This document shows, one piece after another, positions 1 to 5,972 of a stretch of 5,972 nucleotides of DNA (position 1 is its first letter; each line of letters begins with the position of its first letter). The stretch comes from Desulfobacterales bacterium. Lineage in GTDB: Bacteria > Desulfobacterota > Desulfobacteria > Desulfobacterales > JAUCGF01. Where the stretch lies: contig JAOZRC010000357.1 of assembly GCA_029940345.1 (NCBI GenBank), forward strand, positions 1 to 5,972, read 5' to 3'. The notes beneath the pieces were generated by a model that saw only the letters and a list, made by a program, of their open reading frames with translations, searched no databases and was not told where the DNA came from. A program made the position numbers and the translations under genes.

Positions 1-23
1 GTTACGAGGCGGAGCCTCGTAAC
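1..23. repeat. Perfect 10-bp palindrome with 3-base loop
   Basis: GTTACGAGGC at 1-10 pairs perfectly with GCCTCGTAAC at 14-23 around the loop GGA. It forms the visible core of the MITE-like element ending at 55. No T-run follows, so it is not a standard intrinsic terminator. Palindromes of this style are common dispersed repeats in large bacterial genomes. That it is dispersed in this genome is inferred, since only one copy is visible. Confidence 0.8.
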
Positions 24-55
24 GAGCGGAAGTGTCCCGGCTTATGTCGGTAGCC
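1..55. mobile_element. MITE-like element, right end (cut by window edge)
   Basis: The last 23 bases (33-55, beginning TGTCCC and ending GGTAGCC) match the right terminal repeat of the complete element at 5289-5421 at about 20 of 23 positions. Inward of it lies a perfect palindrome (1-23) that differs in sequence from the core of the downstream element. There is no coding capacity in the visible part. The left end and any target duplication are outside the window. The bases just after the end (56-63) are AT-rich and would be the right copy of an 8-bp duplication. The element sits just upstream of a kinase-gene remnant and probably interrupted it. Confidence 0.7.
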
Positions 56-78
56 AAAATTAACTCTTTTTGCGACGA

Positions 79-195
79 ATCGCGGAATACGACGAACGGT
101 TGGCTGGTTGCTTAATAATCTATGATATCGAAGGCATGAAAAGGAAAATGGAGGAATTCCCAGCTCTTATTGAGCAGGCTAAATCCGTTTTGTAG
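79..195 (+). pseudogene. 3' remnant of a hybrid histidine kinase gene (tail domain, copy A)
   Basis: This frame reads IAEYDERLAGC, then YDIEGMKRKMEEFPALIEQ, and ends at TAG 193-195. It matches the tail of the intact kinase at 3144-5156: from AEY onward about 30 of 36 residues agree, and over about 67 bases near its end only five differ. Homology continues about 9 bases past the stop (AACAATCCA). Upstream it fades at about 79, an in-frame TAA lies at 61-63, and the MITE-like element ends at 55, so this is the cut-off end of a paralogous kinase gene. The body of that gene, if it exists, lies beyond the window. Whether any protein still uses this end cannot be seen; I treat it as a relic. Confidence 0.75.
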
Positions 196-225
196 CAACA
201 ATCCATTATAGAAAAACGTTGGAAT

Positions 226-230
226 GAGGG
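226..230 (+). promoter_or_regulatory. Ribosome binding site deciding the start of the first kinase
   Basis: GAGGG lies 5 bases before ATG 236 and 8 bases before ATG 239. The first in-frame ATG, at 224, overlaps this site and has no purine-rich motif at a suitable distance. The site therefore favours 236 or 239. Confidence 0.6.
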
Positions 231-235
231 AAAAT

Positions 236-3061
236 ATGATGAACAGTGGATTTAAGGCTATTTTATTGATCGTTTTGCTATTTTTTTTCGTGTCAACGCG
301 GTTAACATTCGCCCAGATCAGCGAAGACAATAACATTTCGGAACCTGTCATATTGACCGATGCGCGGGACAAATATCCCCTCGGCCAGTATCTGGAAATT
401 TTGGAAGACGCCACCGCCGAATTGACCATTGACGATGTCACATCGCCGGAATATGAAGCGAAATTTGTTCCCTGCCAGGTAGAAAACCCGATATTCGGTT
501 TCACGGATTCGGCGATATGGGTCCGTTTCCGGATGCGTAATGAAACTGCTAAAACCGAAGAATGGCTGCTGGAACACGGTTATGCCAATATTCATCACAT
601 TTGTTTGTACATCCCGCGTATCAATGGACAAGGTCTTTCGCCAACCTCAGAGCATCGTTTTCAGGAAACCCTGACCGGAATTCTCCACCCCTTTGACAGC
701 CGTGATATTCCCTATCACCGTTTGGTGTTCAAAATACCGCTCCCACCCGGTGCCGGGCAAATCGTGTATCTCCGTATTCAAACGGAGTCATCGCTTCCTG
801 TTCCCCTCACGCTCTGGCACCCGGAAATCTTCGCTGAACAAAGTCGCACCGAATTGCTGACAGAGGGACTTTTTATCGGCATGATGTTGATTATGGCCGG
901 CTATAACCTGTTTATCTGGTTTTTCCTGCAAGAAAAGGCATATCTTTACTATGTGCTGTTTGTACTTGGGGTAATTCTGTATTACCTCTGTGCCCAAGGT
1001 TTAGCGGCTCAGTATCTCTGGCCTGATCGATTCTGGCTGAATCATTATGCGTTGCTATTCGGGGTTTTCGGTGTTATTTTTTTTGCATTGAAGTTTGCCG
1101 CAACTTTTTTGCAAACAAAGATTCAGGTTCCTTATCAGCACAACGTTATAACCTGTTTGCTTGTCTTATGGGTGGTGATACTGGTGCAAATTCCTTTTGC
1201 CAGATATAGTCTTGTGGGCCGGCAGGAAGCTCTTTTGGCAATAATCAGTTTTGTTTGGCTGACTATTATGGGGTTCACAACCTGGCGCAAGGGGTATCGG
1301 GCGGCGCGTTACTATGTGCTGGCCTGGACACTGTTATCAATATTAACCATTCTCTGGGCATTGACCATCTTTGGTGTTTATTCGAATTTTCTCCTGCTCA
1401 AACACGGTATGTCCATAGGGATGACAGTGCTGATTCTTTTTTTATCATTGGCCCTGGCGGATCGGATTAATGTTTTCAAGCAGGAGCGCGAAGACGCTCA
1501 AGCTGACGCCCTACAAGCATCACAGGAAAATGAATGGCTGGTGCGGGAACAAAATAGTATCCTTGAGCAGGAAGTTGCTCAACGCACAGCAGAACTGACC
1601 CGATCCAAAGAACAGGCCGAAGAGGACCGGCGCATCGCCGAAACAGCCAACCAGGCCAAAAGCGCCTTTCTTGCCAATATGAGCCATGAACTGCGCACTC
1701 CCCTCCACGGCATCCTGGGCTATGCCCAAATTCTCAAACGCGATCCGTCCACTCCGACAAAGCAGCTGCACGGTCTGGATGTGATTGAACAGTGCGGCAA
1801 TCATCTCCTGACCCTGATCAACGATGTGCTGGACCTCGCCAAAATCGAAGCCGGCAAGACCGACCTGTACGAAACCGATTTTTATCTGCCCGCTCTCATC
1901 AGGGGCGTGAGTGAAATCATCCGCATACGGGCAGAACGAAAGGGGTTGACATTTTGCATGGACGTCTCCGATAATCTGCCTGACGGTGTTCATGGTGATG
2001 AGAAGCGACTGCGCCAGGTTTTGCTGAATTTGTTAGGAAATGCCGTGAAATTTACGGATGAGGGAAGCATAACGTTTCGGATTTCGGAATTAGGATTGCC
2101 GATTGCGGATTTGAAAGAACTGAAAAATTCAAACCATAATCTGAAATCTGAAATTGTAAAAATCCGGTTTGAAATTGAGGATACCGGTGTTGGCATTTCC
2201 CCTGAAGAACTGAACACTGTTTTTGACCCGTTTCAACAGGTGGGCGACCGGAAACATCAGGCCAAAGGGACGGGACTGGGATTGGCAATCAGCCGGAATC
2301 TGCTGGAGTTGATGGGCAGCACATTGCAGGTCGAGAGTCAGGTGGGTTCAGGGAGTAAATTTCAGTTTGACTTCACTTTTCCGGTCGTCCAATATGGGGT
2401 GAGAAAACAGACCGCAATACCAGAACAGATAAGCGGTGTTCAGGGGGAACCGCTAACTATCCTGGTGGTAGATGACAATCGGACGAATCGGGAGGTGTTG
2501 GCGGATTTGCTATCATCCCTGGGTTTTCATGTTATAGTAGCGGTCGATGGGCGGGACGGACTCGCTAAAGCAAAAGATTCTCACCCGGATGCGATCATTG
2601 CCGACTTGCTGATGCCAAAAATGGACGGATTTGAAATGATTCGCCGGATTCGACAGACGCCTGGTTTACAAAAAACAGTCATTATTGTGACCTCGGCCAG
2701 TGTGTATAAAGAAGATCGGCAGCGAAGCATCGACGCCGGCAGTAATGCCTTTCTGCCCAAACCGATGCAGGTAGGGATGCTGTCAGAACTGTTACAGAGT
2801 CATCTGAACCTGAGATGGATAGAACACAAGACAGTCACTGAAACAGGCGTCGTTGAACAGCCCATCGTGTTTCCTGCACCGGAAACGGTAGCAGAATTAT
2901 CTGAATTAGCCCTGATAGGCGATGTCAATGAACTTGCGGATCGGGTGGATGCCTTGGCGCGCTTAGATACCCGTTTACAGCCTTTTGTTGTCCGCATTCA
3001 GCGTTTTCTCAAACGCTATCAAATGGACGAAATCAGTGAATGGCTTGAAAATGATTGTTGA
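236..3061 (+). CDS. Membrane 7TMR-DISM hybrid sensor histidine kinase
   Basis: A 941-residue protein counted from ATG 236; ATG 224 and 239 are alternatives, and the latter is equally compatible with the ribosome site. Residues 1-26 form a hydrophobic signal peptide ending TFA. About 36-180 match the extracytoplasmic 7TMR-DISMED2 sensor ([14 protein letters not shown], then a YLRIQTESS strand), a carbohydrate-binding-like fold thought to bind ligands. About 205-407 hold seven hydrophobic segments of the 7TMR-DISM type, followed by a charged coiled coil (408-475). HisKA has phosphoacceptor His484 in SHELRTP. HATPase shows the N box (Asn602), G1 (D649, DTGVGIS) and G2 (GTGLGL from 678). The receiver has acid pair D746-D747, phosphoacceptor Asp790 and Lys842, so all key residues are present. 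Residues 878-941 form a helical tail without an Hpt histidine. An extra loop at about 616-642 is encoded by heptamer-repeat DNA. The ligand and the downstream partner are unknown. It probably shares a transcript with the next kinase. Confidence 0.95.
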   Translation: MMNSGFKAILLIVLLFFFVSTRLTFAQISEDNNISEPVILTDARDKYPLGQYLEILEDATAELTIDDVTSPEYEAKFVPCQVENPIFGFTDSAIWVRFRMRNETAKTEEWLLEHGYANIHHICLYIPRINGQGLSPTSEHRFQETLTGILHPFDSRDIPYHRLVFKIPLPPGAGQIVYLRIQTESSLPVPLTLWHPEIFAEQSRTELLTEGLFIGMMLIMAGYNLFIWFFLQEKAYLYYVLFVLGVILYYLCAQGLAAQYLWPDRFWLNHYALLFGVFGVIFFALKFAATFLQTKIQVPYQHNVITCLLVLWVVILVQIPFARYSLVGRQEALLAIISFVWLTIMGFTTWRKGYRAARYYVLAWTLLSILTILWALTIFGVYSNFLLLKHGMSIGMTVLILFLSLALADRINVFKQEREDAQADALQASQENEWLVREQNSILEQEVAQRTAELTRSKEQAEEDRRIAETANQAKSAFLANMSHELRTPLHGILGYAQILKRDPSTPTKQLHGLDVIEQCGNHLLTLINDVLDLAKIEAGKTDLYETDFYLPALIRGVSEIIRIRAERKGLTFCMDVSDNLPDGVHGDEKRLRQVLLNLLGNAVKFTDEGSITFRISELGLPIADLKELKNSNHNLKSEIVKIRFEIEDTGVGISPEELNTVFDPFQQVGDRKHQAKGTGLGLAISRNLLELMGSTLQVESQVGSGSKFQFDFTFPVVQYGVRKQTAIPEQISGVQGEPLTILVVDDNRTNREVLADLLSSLGFHVIVAVDGRDGLAKAKDSHPDAIIADLLMPKMDGFEMIRRIRQTPGLQKTVIIVTSASVYKEDRQRSIDAGSNAFLPKPMQVGMLSELLQSHLNLRWIEHKTVTETGVVEQPIVFPAPETVAELSELALIGDVNELADRVDALARLDTRLQPFVVRIQRFLKRYQMDEISEWLENDC
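2081..2159. repeat. Degenerate heptamer repeat inside a kinase coding region
   Basis: Consecutive 7-base units can be read: ATTTCGG, AATTAGG, ATTGCCG, ATTGCGG, ATTTGAA (2081-2115), then AATCTGA twice and AATTGTA (2139-2159). The stretch is AT-richer than the surrounding gene and stays open in frame. It encodes the loop between the N box and the G1 box of the HATPase domain, where the neighbouring kinase has a shorter, unrelated segment. It looks like repeat DNA accepted into a variable loop. Confidence 0.55.
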
Positions 3062-3189
3062 TTGTTGATGGATGATTGTTGGTTGGAAGAACCAATCAAC
3101 AATCAAACCAATCAACAATCATCAATCCGTATGGGGGTAACCAATGACAACAATCAGCAATCAGCAAATTACAATCAAAACAATCAAGA
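3053..3189. repeat. Heptamer-like GATTGTT / AACAATC repeat patch spanning the gene junction
   Basis: GATTGTT units run from 3053. After a turn at 3087-3091 the complementary AACAATC-type units follow, continuing past the next start codon (AACAATC, AGCAATC, ACAATCA, AAACAATCA). The centre forms a 13-bp stem with one G-T pair: 3074-3086 with 3092-3104, loop AAGAA. No T-run follows, so a terminator is unlikely and transcription probably continues into the second kinase. The patch provides the last two codons and stop of the first gene (D-C-stop) and roughly codons 2-15 of the second. Confidence 0.7.
3133..3137 (+). promoter_or_regulatory. Ribosome binding site of the second kinase
   Basis: A run of five G, followed by T, lies six bases before ATG 3144. 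It is the only purine-rich motif in the repeat-filled junction and supports 3144 as the start. It would pair with the CCUCC region of 16S rRNA using some G-U pairs. Confidence 0.5.
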
Positions 3190-5156
3190 CGGTTCTTATT
3201 GTGGATGACGAACCGCACAATTTAGATGTGTTAAATAATTGTTTGCGTGAATCCGGCTTTAAAGTGTTGGTGGCGACCGACGGCGAACAGGCGCTCAAAC
3301 GTGTCAGCCATGTTCGACCGGATCTGATTCTGATGGATTTAATGCTGCCCGGTATAGATGGGTTTGAGACATGTCGCCGTCTGAAAACTATGGAAGCCGC
3401 CAAAGATGTTCCTATTATCTTTATCACGGCAGATACGAATATGACAGATAAGGTCAAAGGACTTAAAATGGGCGCCGCAGATTACATCACCAAACCCTTT
3501 CAGCCCCCGGAAGTCGTTGCCCGCATAAACAGCCATCTGAGGCTGCAGCGTTTACAAGACGAACTCAAATCGAAGAACGCGCAACTCAAGCGTGAAATCA
3601 CCGAGCGCAGGCAAGCTGAGGAAAAACATAAACAAGCCAAAGAAGCCGCCGAAGCCGCCAATCGCACCAAAAGTGAATTCCTCGCCAACATGAGCCATGA
3701 AATCCGCACGCCCATGAACGCGATCCTGGGATTCGCGGAAATCCTCGAAGGGAAAATCCGTGATAAACAGCACAGGCAATATTTAGCGATGATTCGTTCT
3801 GGCGGAAGATCGCTGATGACTTTGATCAACGATATTCTGGACCTTTCCAAAATCGAAGCGGGAAAATTGAAAATCGAATATGAACCTGTCTCTCCCGTTT
3901 CTGTTTTTAAGGAAATTGCCGGCGTGTTTTCACAAAAAATCAAAGAAAAAAGTCTCAAATTTTCCCTGCAAACCGATTTTAACATGCCGGAATATCTGCT
4001 ACTTGATGAAGTCCGTCTTCGGCAGATACTCCTGAATCTTGTGGGAAACGCAGTCAAATTTACCGAATCCGGCTCCGTCAAAATTGAAGTTCTGACACTT
4101 GCGCATAAGGAAACTCCCGATAGGGTCGATTTTATCTTTGCGGTTAAGGATACCGGAATCGGAATTGCCGAAGAACAGCGGAAAACCATATTTGACGCCT
4201 TTGAACAGCAAAGCGGACAGGACCACGCAACTTATGGCGGCACGGGATTGGGACTTGCCATTACCAAACGGTTGGCAGAGATGATGGGGGGCGTTATTTC
4301 CGTATCCGGGGAAAAGGGCAAGGGCAGCACCTTTACGGTTACGCTGAAAAATGTGCGCAAAGCGGAGGCCGCTGATGCACCTGGAAAAGAGATGAGCATA
4401 TCCGCCGATTCCGCTACTATTGAAAATTTCGATAAAGCCGCCATCCTGATCGCAGACGATATTATGAATAACCGCACGCTTTTAAAAGATTATTTAAAAG
4501 ATTACGGCTTTGATTTCATTGAAGCGGAAAACGGACTGGAAGCTTGCAATCTGGCAAGACGGCGCCGTCCGAACCTGATTCTGATGGATATAAAAATGCC
4601 CGTTATGGACGGTCGCGAGGCTGTTCAAAAAATCAAATCAAGTAGCGAGACCGGGGATATTCCAATTGTCGCGGTAACCGCGGCGGCGATGAAGGTGGAT
4701 GAAAAGGAAATCAACTCCCTGTGCGACGGATACTTAAGAAAACCGGTGCGAAAAGAGGAGTTGGTCGCCGAACTGGCCCGTTTCCTGAAACATTCCGTAA
4801 GAAAATCGGTTTCCGGGCATTCAGATCTGTCGCAATCGGAAGTGAAAAGCGAACCTCCTCCGTACAAACCCGACGCTGAAACCATAAAAAAAATTCCGAG
4901 ATTGATCCAAATCTCAGAAACCGAATTCATGGCCCGGTGGGAAGAAATCAGCGATGTGCCTGTCATGGAAGAGGTCCGGCAATTTGCCGTTGATCTGAAC
5001 CGAATCGGCCTGGAATACGGATTTTCGCCTTTCGCGGAGTACGGCGAACGGTTGGCCGGTTGCGTGGAAATCTATGATATCGAAGGTATGAAAAGGAAAA
5101 TAGAGGAATTTCCAGCTCTTATTAAGCAGACTAAATCAGTAGACAGTAGCAGTTAA
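3144..5156 (+). CDS. Soluble REC-HisKA-HATPase-REC hybrid histidine kinase
   Basis: A 670-residue cytoplasmic protein with no signal peptide or membrane segment. Residues 16-135 form a receiver (D21-D22, phosphoacceptor Asp65 in LILMDLMLP, Lys117 in TKPF). Residues 136-172 form a coiled coil. HisKA carries His185 in SHEIRTPMN. HATPase at about 283-404 shows the N box (Asn302), G1 (D336, DTGIGIA) and G2 (GGTGLGLAI from 365). A second receiver at 432-549 has D438-D439, Asp482 and Lys533. A linker of about 25 residues leads to a helical tail (577-664). That tail has no HxxxG Hpt motif and is the domain found as relics on both sides. All catalytic residues are intact. The first receiver probably takes input from another kinase, possibly the membrane kinase 82 bp upstream, and the second passes phosphate to an unseen Hpt or regulator. 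The first 15 residues (rich in T, I, Q, N) come from repeat DNA. A later start is possible but has no better ribosome site. Confidence 0.95.
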   Translation: MTTISNQQITIKTIKTVLIVDDEPHNLDVLNNCLRESGFKVLVATDGEQALKRVSHVRPDLILMDLMLPGIDGFETCRRLKTMEAAKDVPIIFITADTNMTDKVKGLKMGAADYITKPFQPPEVVARINSHLRLQRLQDELKSKNAQLKREITERRQAEEKHKQAKEAAEAANRTKSEFLANMSHEIRTPMNAILGFAEILEGKIRDKQHRQYLAMIRSGGRSLMTLINDILDLSKIEAGKLKIEYEPVSPVSVFKEIAGVFSQKIKEKSLKFSLQTDFNMPEYLLLDEVRLRQILLNLVGNAVKFTESGSVKIEVLTLAHKETPDRVDFIFAVKDTGIGIAEEQRKTIFDAFEQQSGQDHATYGGTGLGLAITKRLAEMMGGVISVSGEKGKGSTFTVTLKNVRKAEAADAPGKEMSISADSATIENFDKAAILIADDIMNNRTLLKDYLKDYGFDFIEAENGLEACNLARRRRPNLILMDIKMPVMDGREAVQKIKSSSETGDIPIVAVTAAAMKVDEKEINSLCDGYLRKPVRKEELVAELARFLKHSVRKSVSGHSDLSQSEVKSEPPPYKPDAETIKKIPRLIQISETEFMARWEEISDVPVMEEVRQFAVDLNRIGLEYGFSPFAEYGERLAGCVEIYDIEGMKRKIEEFPALIKQTKSVDSSS

Positions 5157-5288
5157 CAATCCACACACACTTGATCCCGAAAATTTTAAAAAAATTCCGG
5201 AGCTGATCCAAATCATGTAATGCGAATTCACGCCCCGGTGGAGAGCTATTAACGAAATGTTGATCATAGATGATGTAAAACAATTTGC

Positions 5289-5421
5289 GGCTACCAACAT
5301 AAGATGGGACACTAAATGTAGTCGTAGGTTGGGTTGAGGAACGAAACCCAACGAAATCAGGCTGTTGTTGGGTTTCGTTCCTCAACCCAACCTACAACTG
5401 TCCCGCTTTATGTGGGTAGCC
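5289..5421. mobile_element. Complete 133-bp MITE-like element with 8-bp target duplication
   Basis: The ends are imperfect inverted repeats starting GGCTACC and running ACATAA to GGGACA: 5289-5311 matches the reverse complement of 5399-5421 at 19 of 23 positions. The flanks are identical 8-mers, CAATTTGC at 5281-5288 and 5422-5429. The intact kinase has this 8-mer once (4980-4987), which shows the empty site. There is no coding capacity, so it must be moved by a transposase elsewhere. Element plus duplication adds 141 bases, a multiple of three. The interior is a long palindrome. I do not recognise the parent IS family. Confidence 0.85.
5324..5395. repeat. Perfect 29-bp inverted repeat nested in the MITE
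   Basis: Positions 5324-5352 (starting GTAGGTTGGGTTGAGG) are the exact reverse complement of 5367-5395, separated by a 14-base loop. The two arms are identical while the outer terminal repeats have diverged. That suggests the palindrome is younger or is maintained separately. The GTAGGTTGGGTT motif resembles dispersed palindromes seen in several large bacterial genomes, recalled from general knowledge and not checked here. Confidence 0.9.
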
Positions 5422-5601
5422 CAATTTGCCGATGATCTGGATCGGATCAGCCGTGAACATGGATTTGACCTTTTAGCGGAGTATTGCGAACGGTTGGCCA
5501 GTTGTGTACAAACCTATGATATCGTGGGCGTGAAAAAGAATTTGGCGGAATTTCCGAAGATTATCGAACAGATAAAAAACATAAACTAACAACATTAATC
5601 A

Positions 5602-5650
5602 ATACACTTTGAATCTGATTTACAGCAATATGCTACGGCAAAAAGTGTAT
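5602..5650. repeat. 9-bp perfect inverted repeat in the 3' intergenic region
   Basis: ATACACTTT at 5602-5610 is the reverse complement of AAAGTGTAT at 5642-5650, with 31 bases between. It lies just after the copy C relic and about 50 bases past the end of the - strand small gene. It could be a weak structure or a chance match; no T-tract makes it a clear terminator. The rest of 5590-5702 shows nothing I recognise. Confidence 0.3.
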
Positions 5651-5702
5651 ACCGTTCAATACGGGTAAAGATTCGCAGCGTTTTTCACCCACAAAGTCAA
5701 TA

Positions 5703-5891
5703 TCAAGCACGACTCGAACATGATATGCATTCGGTCATCAGTTCATGAATTTGGTCCAGGATTTTACATTCATCTGCGCATTCGGGAAAATTGTCCCGTT
5801 GGATGCAATCCTTACAAGGACTTTTAATGAGATAACCGATATCAAAATCAAACTTGAAGTTGCATCCATATTTTTTAAGAGAATAATTCAT
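5703..5891 (-). CDS. Small cysteine-rich protein of unknown function
   Basis: A 62-residue frame reading from ATG 5891 (on the complement). Seven cysteines: Cys10, then C26-x2-C29-x8-C38-x3-C42, then C55-x2-C58. The CxxC pairs and CxxxC spacing suggest metal (zinc or Fe-S) binding. There is no signal peptide or membrane segment. The segment GYLIKSPCKDC is reminiscent of short Cys-rich hypothetical proteins I associate with deltaproteobacteria; this is a recollection, not a search result. Against it, no clear ribosome site precedes the start. For it, the cysteine spacing is not what a random frame gives and no other gene occupies the strand pair. It is convergent with the relic. Its role is unknown. 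Confidence 0.55.
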   Translation of the reverse strand: MNYSLKKYGCNFKFDFDIGYLIKSPCKDCIQRDNFPECADECKILDQIHELMTECISCSSRA

Positions 5892-5972
5892 GATATTTAA
5901 TCATTGCCAGTTGTTGATGCGAACGCTTAGAGCCTGTTTGGAAAGTCGTGATCGAAGCGAAAAAGTGTGAGA

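Larger units (their letters stand above)
5161..5589 (+). pseudogene. Decayed kinase tail domain (copy C), interrupted by a MITE
   Basis: Starting four bases after the second kinase's stop, one frame reads DPENFKKIPELIQIM, a stop (TAA 5218-5220), then CEFTPRW and IIDDVKQFA up to the MITE at 5289. After the MITE the same frame resumes with QFADDLDRISREHGF, AEYCERLASC and YDIVGVKKNLAEFPKII, ending at TAA 5587-5589. Apart from the stop and the insertion it aligns along its length with residues 577-664 of the intact kinase, about 20 of 36 identical from AEY on, so it is an older paralogue than copy A. The kinase body is missing. An ATG in the MITE end (5410) is in frame and would give a 59-residue protein, but no ribosome site precedes it. 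I call it a relic. Confidence 0.75.

Noticed and set aside
196..223. Sigma-70 promoter upstream of the first kinase
   Set aside because: A CATTAT hexamer at 204-209 could be a -10 box, but no TTGACA-like box stands at 16-18 bases upstream.
112..504. 130-codon - strand frame across the first kinase's 5' end
   Set aside because: It overlaps the signal peptide and sensor coding region and the copy A relic. It has no ribosome site or motif.
1520..1993. 157-codon open frame on the - strand
   Set aside because: It is antisense to the HisKA region of the first kinase. Its Gly/Phe/Gln-rich translation mirrors the coding strand and shows no family features.
3074..3104. Intrinsic terminator between the kinases
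   Set aside because: The stem is present but is AT-rich, derives from repeats and has no following T-run. The downstream gene has its own ribosome site and is probably co-transcribed.
3053..3189. CRISPR-like array
   Set aside because: The units are about 7 bases, degenerate, and without regular unique spacers.
3500..4189. Long open frame (229 codons) on the - strand
   Set aside because: It lies wholly within the second kinase, whose motifs are unambiguous. The antisense product is Ser/Arg-rich with no recognisable domain, as expected of a shadow frame.
4860..5156. Functional Hpt domain at the C terminus of the second kinase
   Set aside because: The region is helical but lacks the conserved histidine and the H-x-(L/F)-K-G context. 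The only nearby histidines (550 and 559) lie before it, in the linker.

Overview
The window carries two large, complete hybrid histidine kinase genes on the + strand, set among gene remnants and small non-coding repeats. Base composition is moderate (mid-40s % GC by eye). The 7TMR-DISM receptor kinase, the REC-HK-REC kinase, the dense palindromic and MITE-like repeats and a small Cys-rich protein suggest a large, repeat-rich genome. A deltaproteobacterium of the Desulfobacterota type is my best guess. That placement is inference from style, not from a marker gene.

Layout. Positions 1-55 are the right end of a MITE-like element: a palindromic core followed by a terminal inverted repeat. Positions 79-195 are the 3' remnant of a hybrid kinase gene whose tail is nearly the same as that of the second intact kinase. 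Positions 236-3061 encode a membrane hybrid kinase (signal peptide, 7TMR-DISMED2, 7TM, HisKA, HATPase, REC, helical tail). Positions 3053-3189 are a patch of heptamer-like AACAATC/GATTGTT repeats that supplies the stop of the first gene and the first codons of the second. Positions 3144-5156 encode a soluble kinase (REC, HisKA, HATPase, REC, helical tail). Positions 5161-5589 are another decayed copy of that tail domain, with an internal stop and a 133-bp MITE flanked by an 8-bp target duplication. On the - strand, 5703-5891 may encode a 62-residue Cys-rich protein. The last 80 bases hold no gene I can support.

Function. The two kinases are co-directional, 82 bp apart, and probably co-transcribed. 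The first likely senses an extracytoplasmic ligand through its DISMED2 domain. The second has no membrane segment and begins with a receiver, so it could be loaded by the first or by another kinase. Neither carries a DNA-binding output or an evident Hpt histidine, so the final phosphotransfer partner and output lie elsewhere.

Most notable are three copies of the same C-terminal tail domain in 5.6 kb (one intact, two relics), members of the same MITE family lying in or beside both relics, and repeat DNA that has become coding sequence in both kinases.
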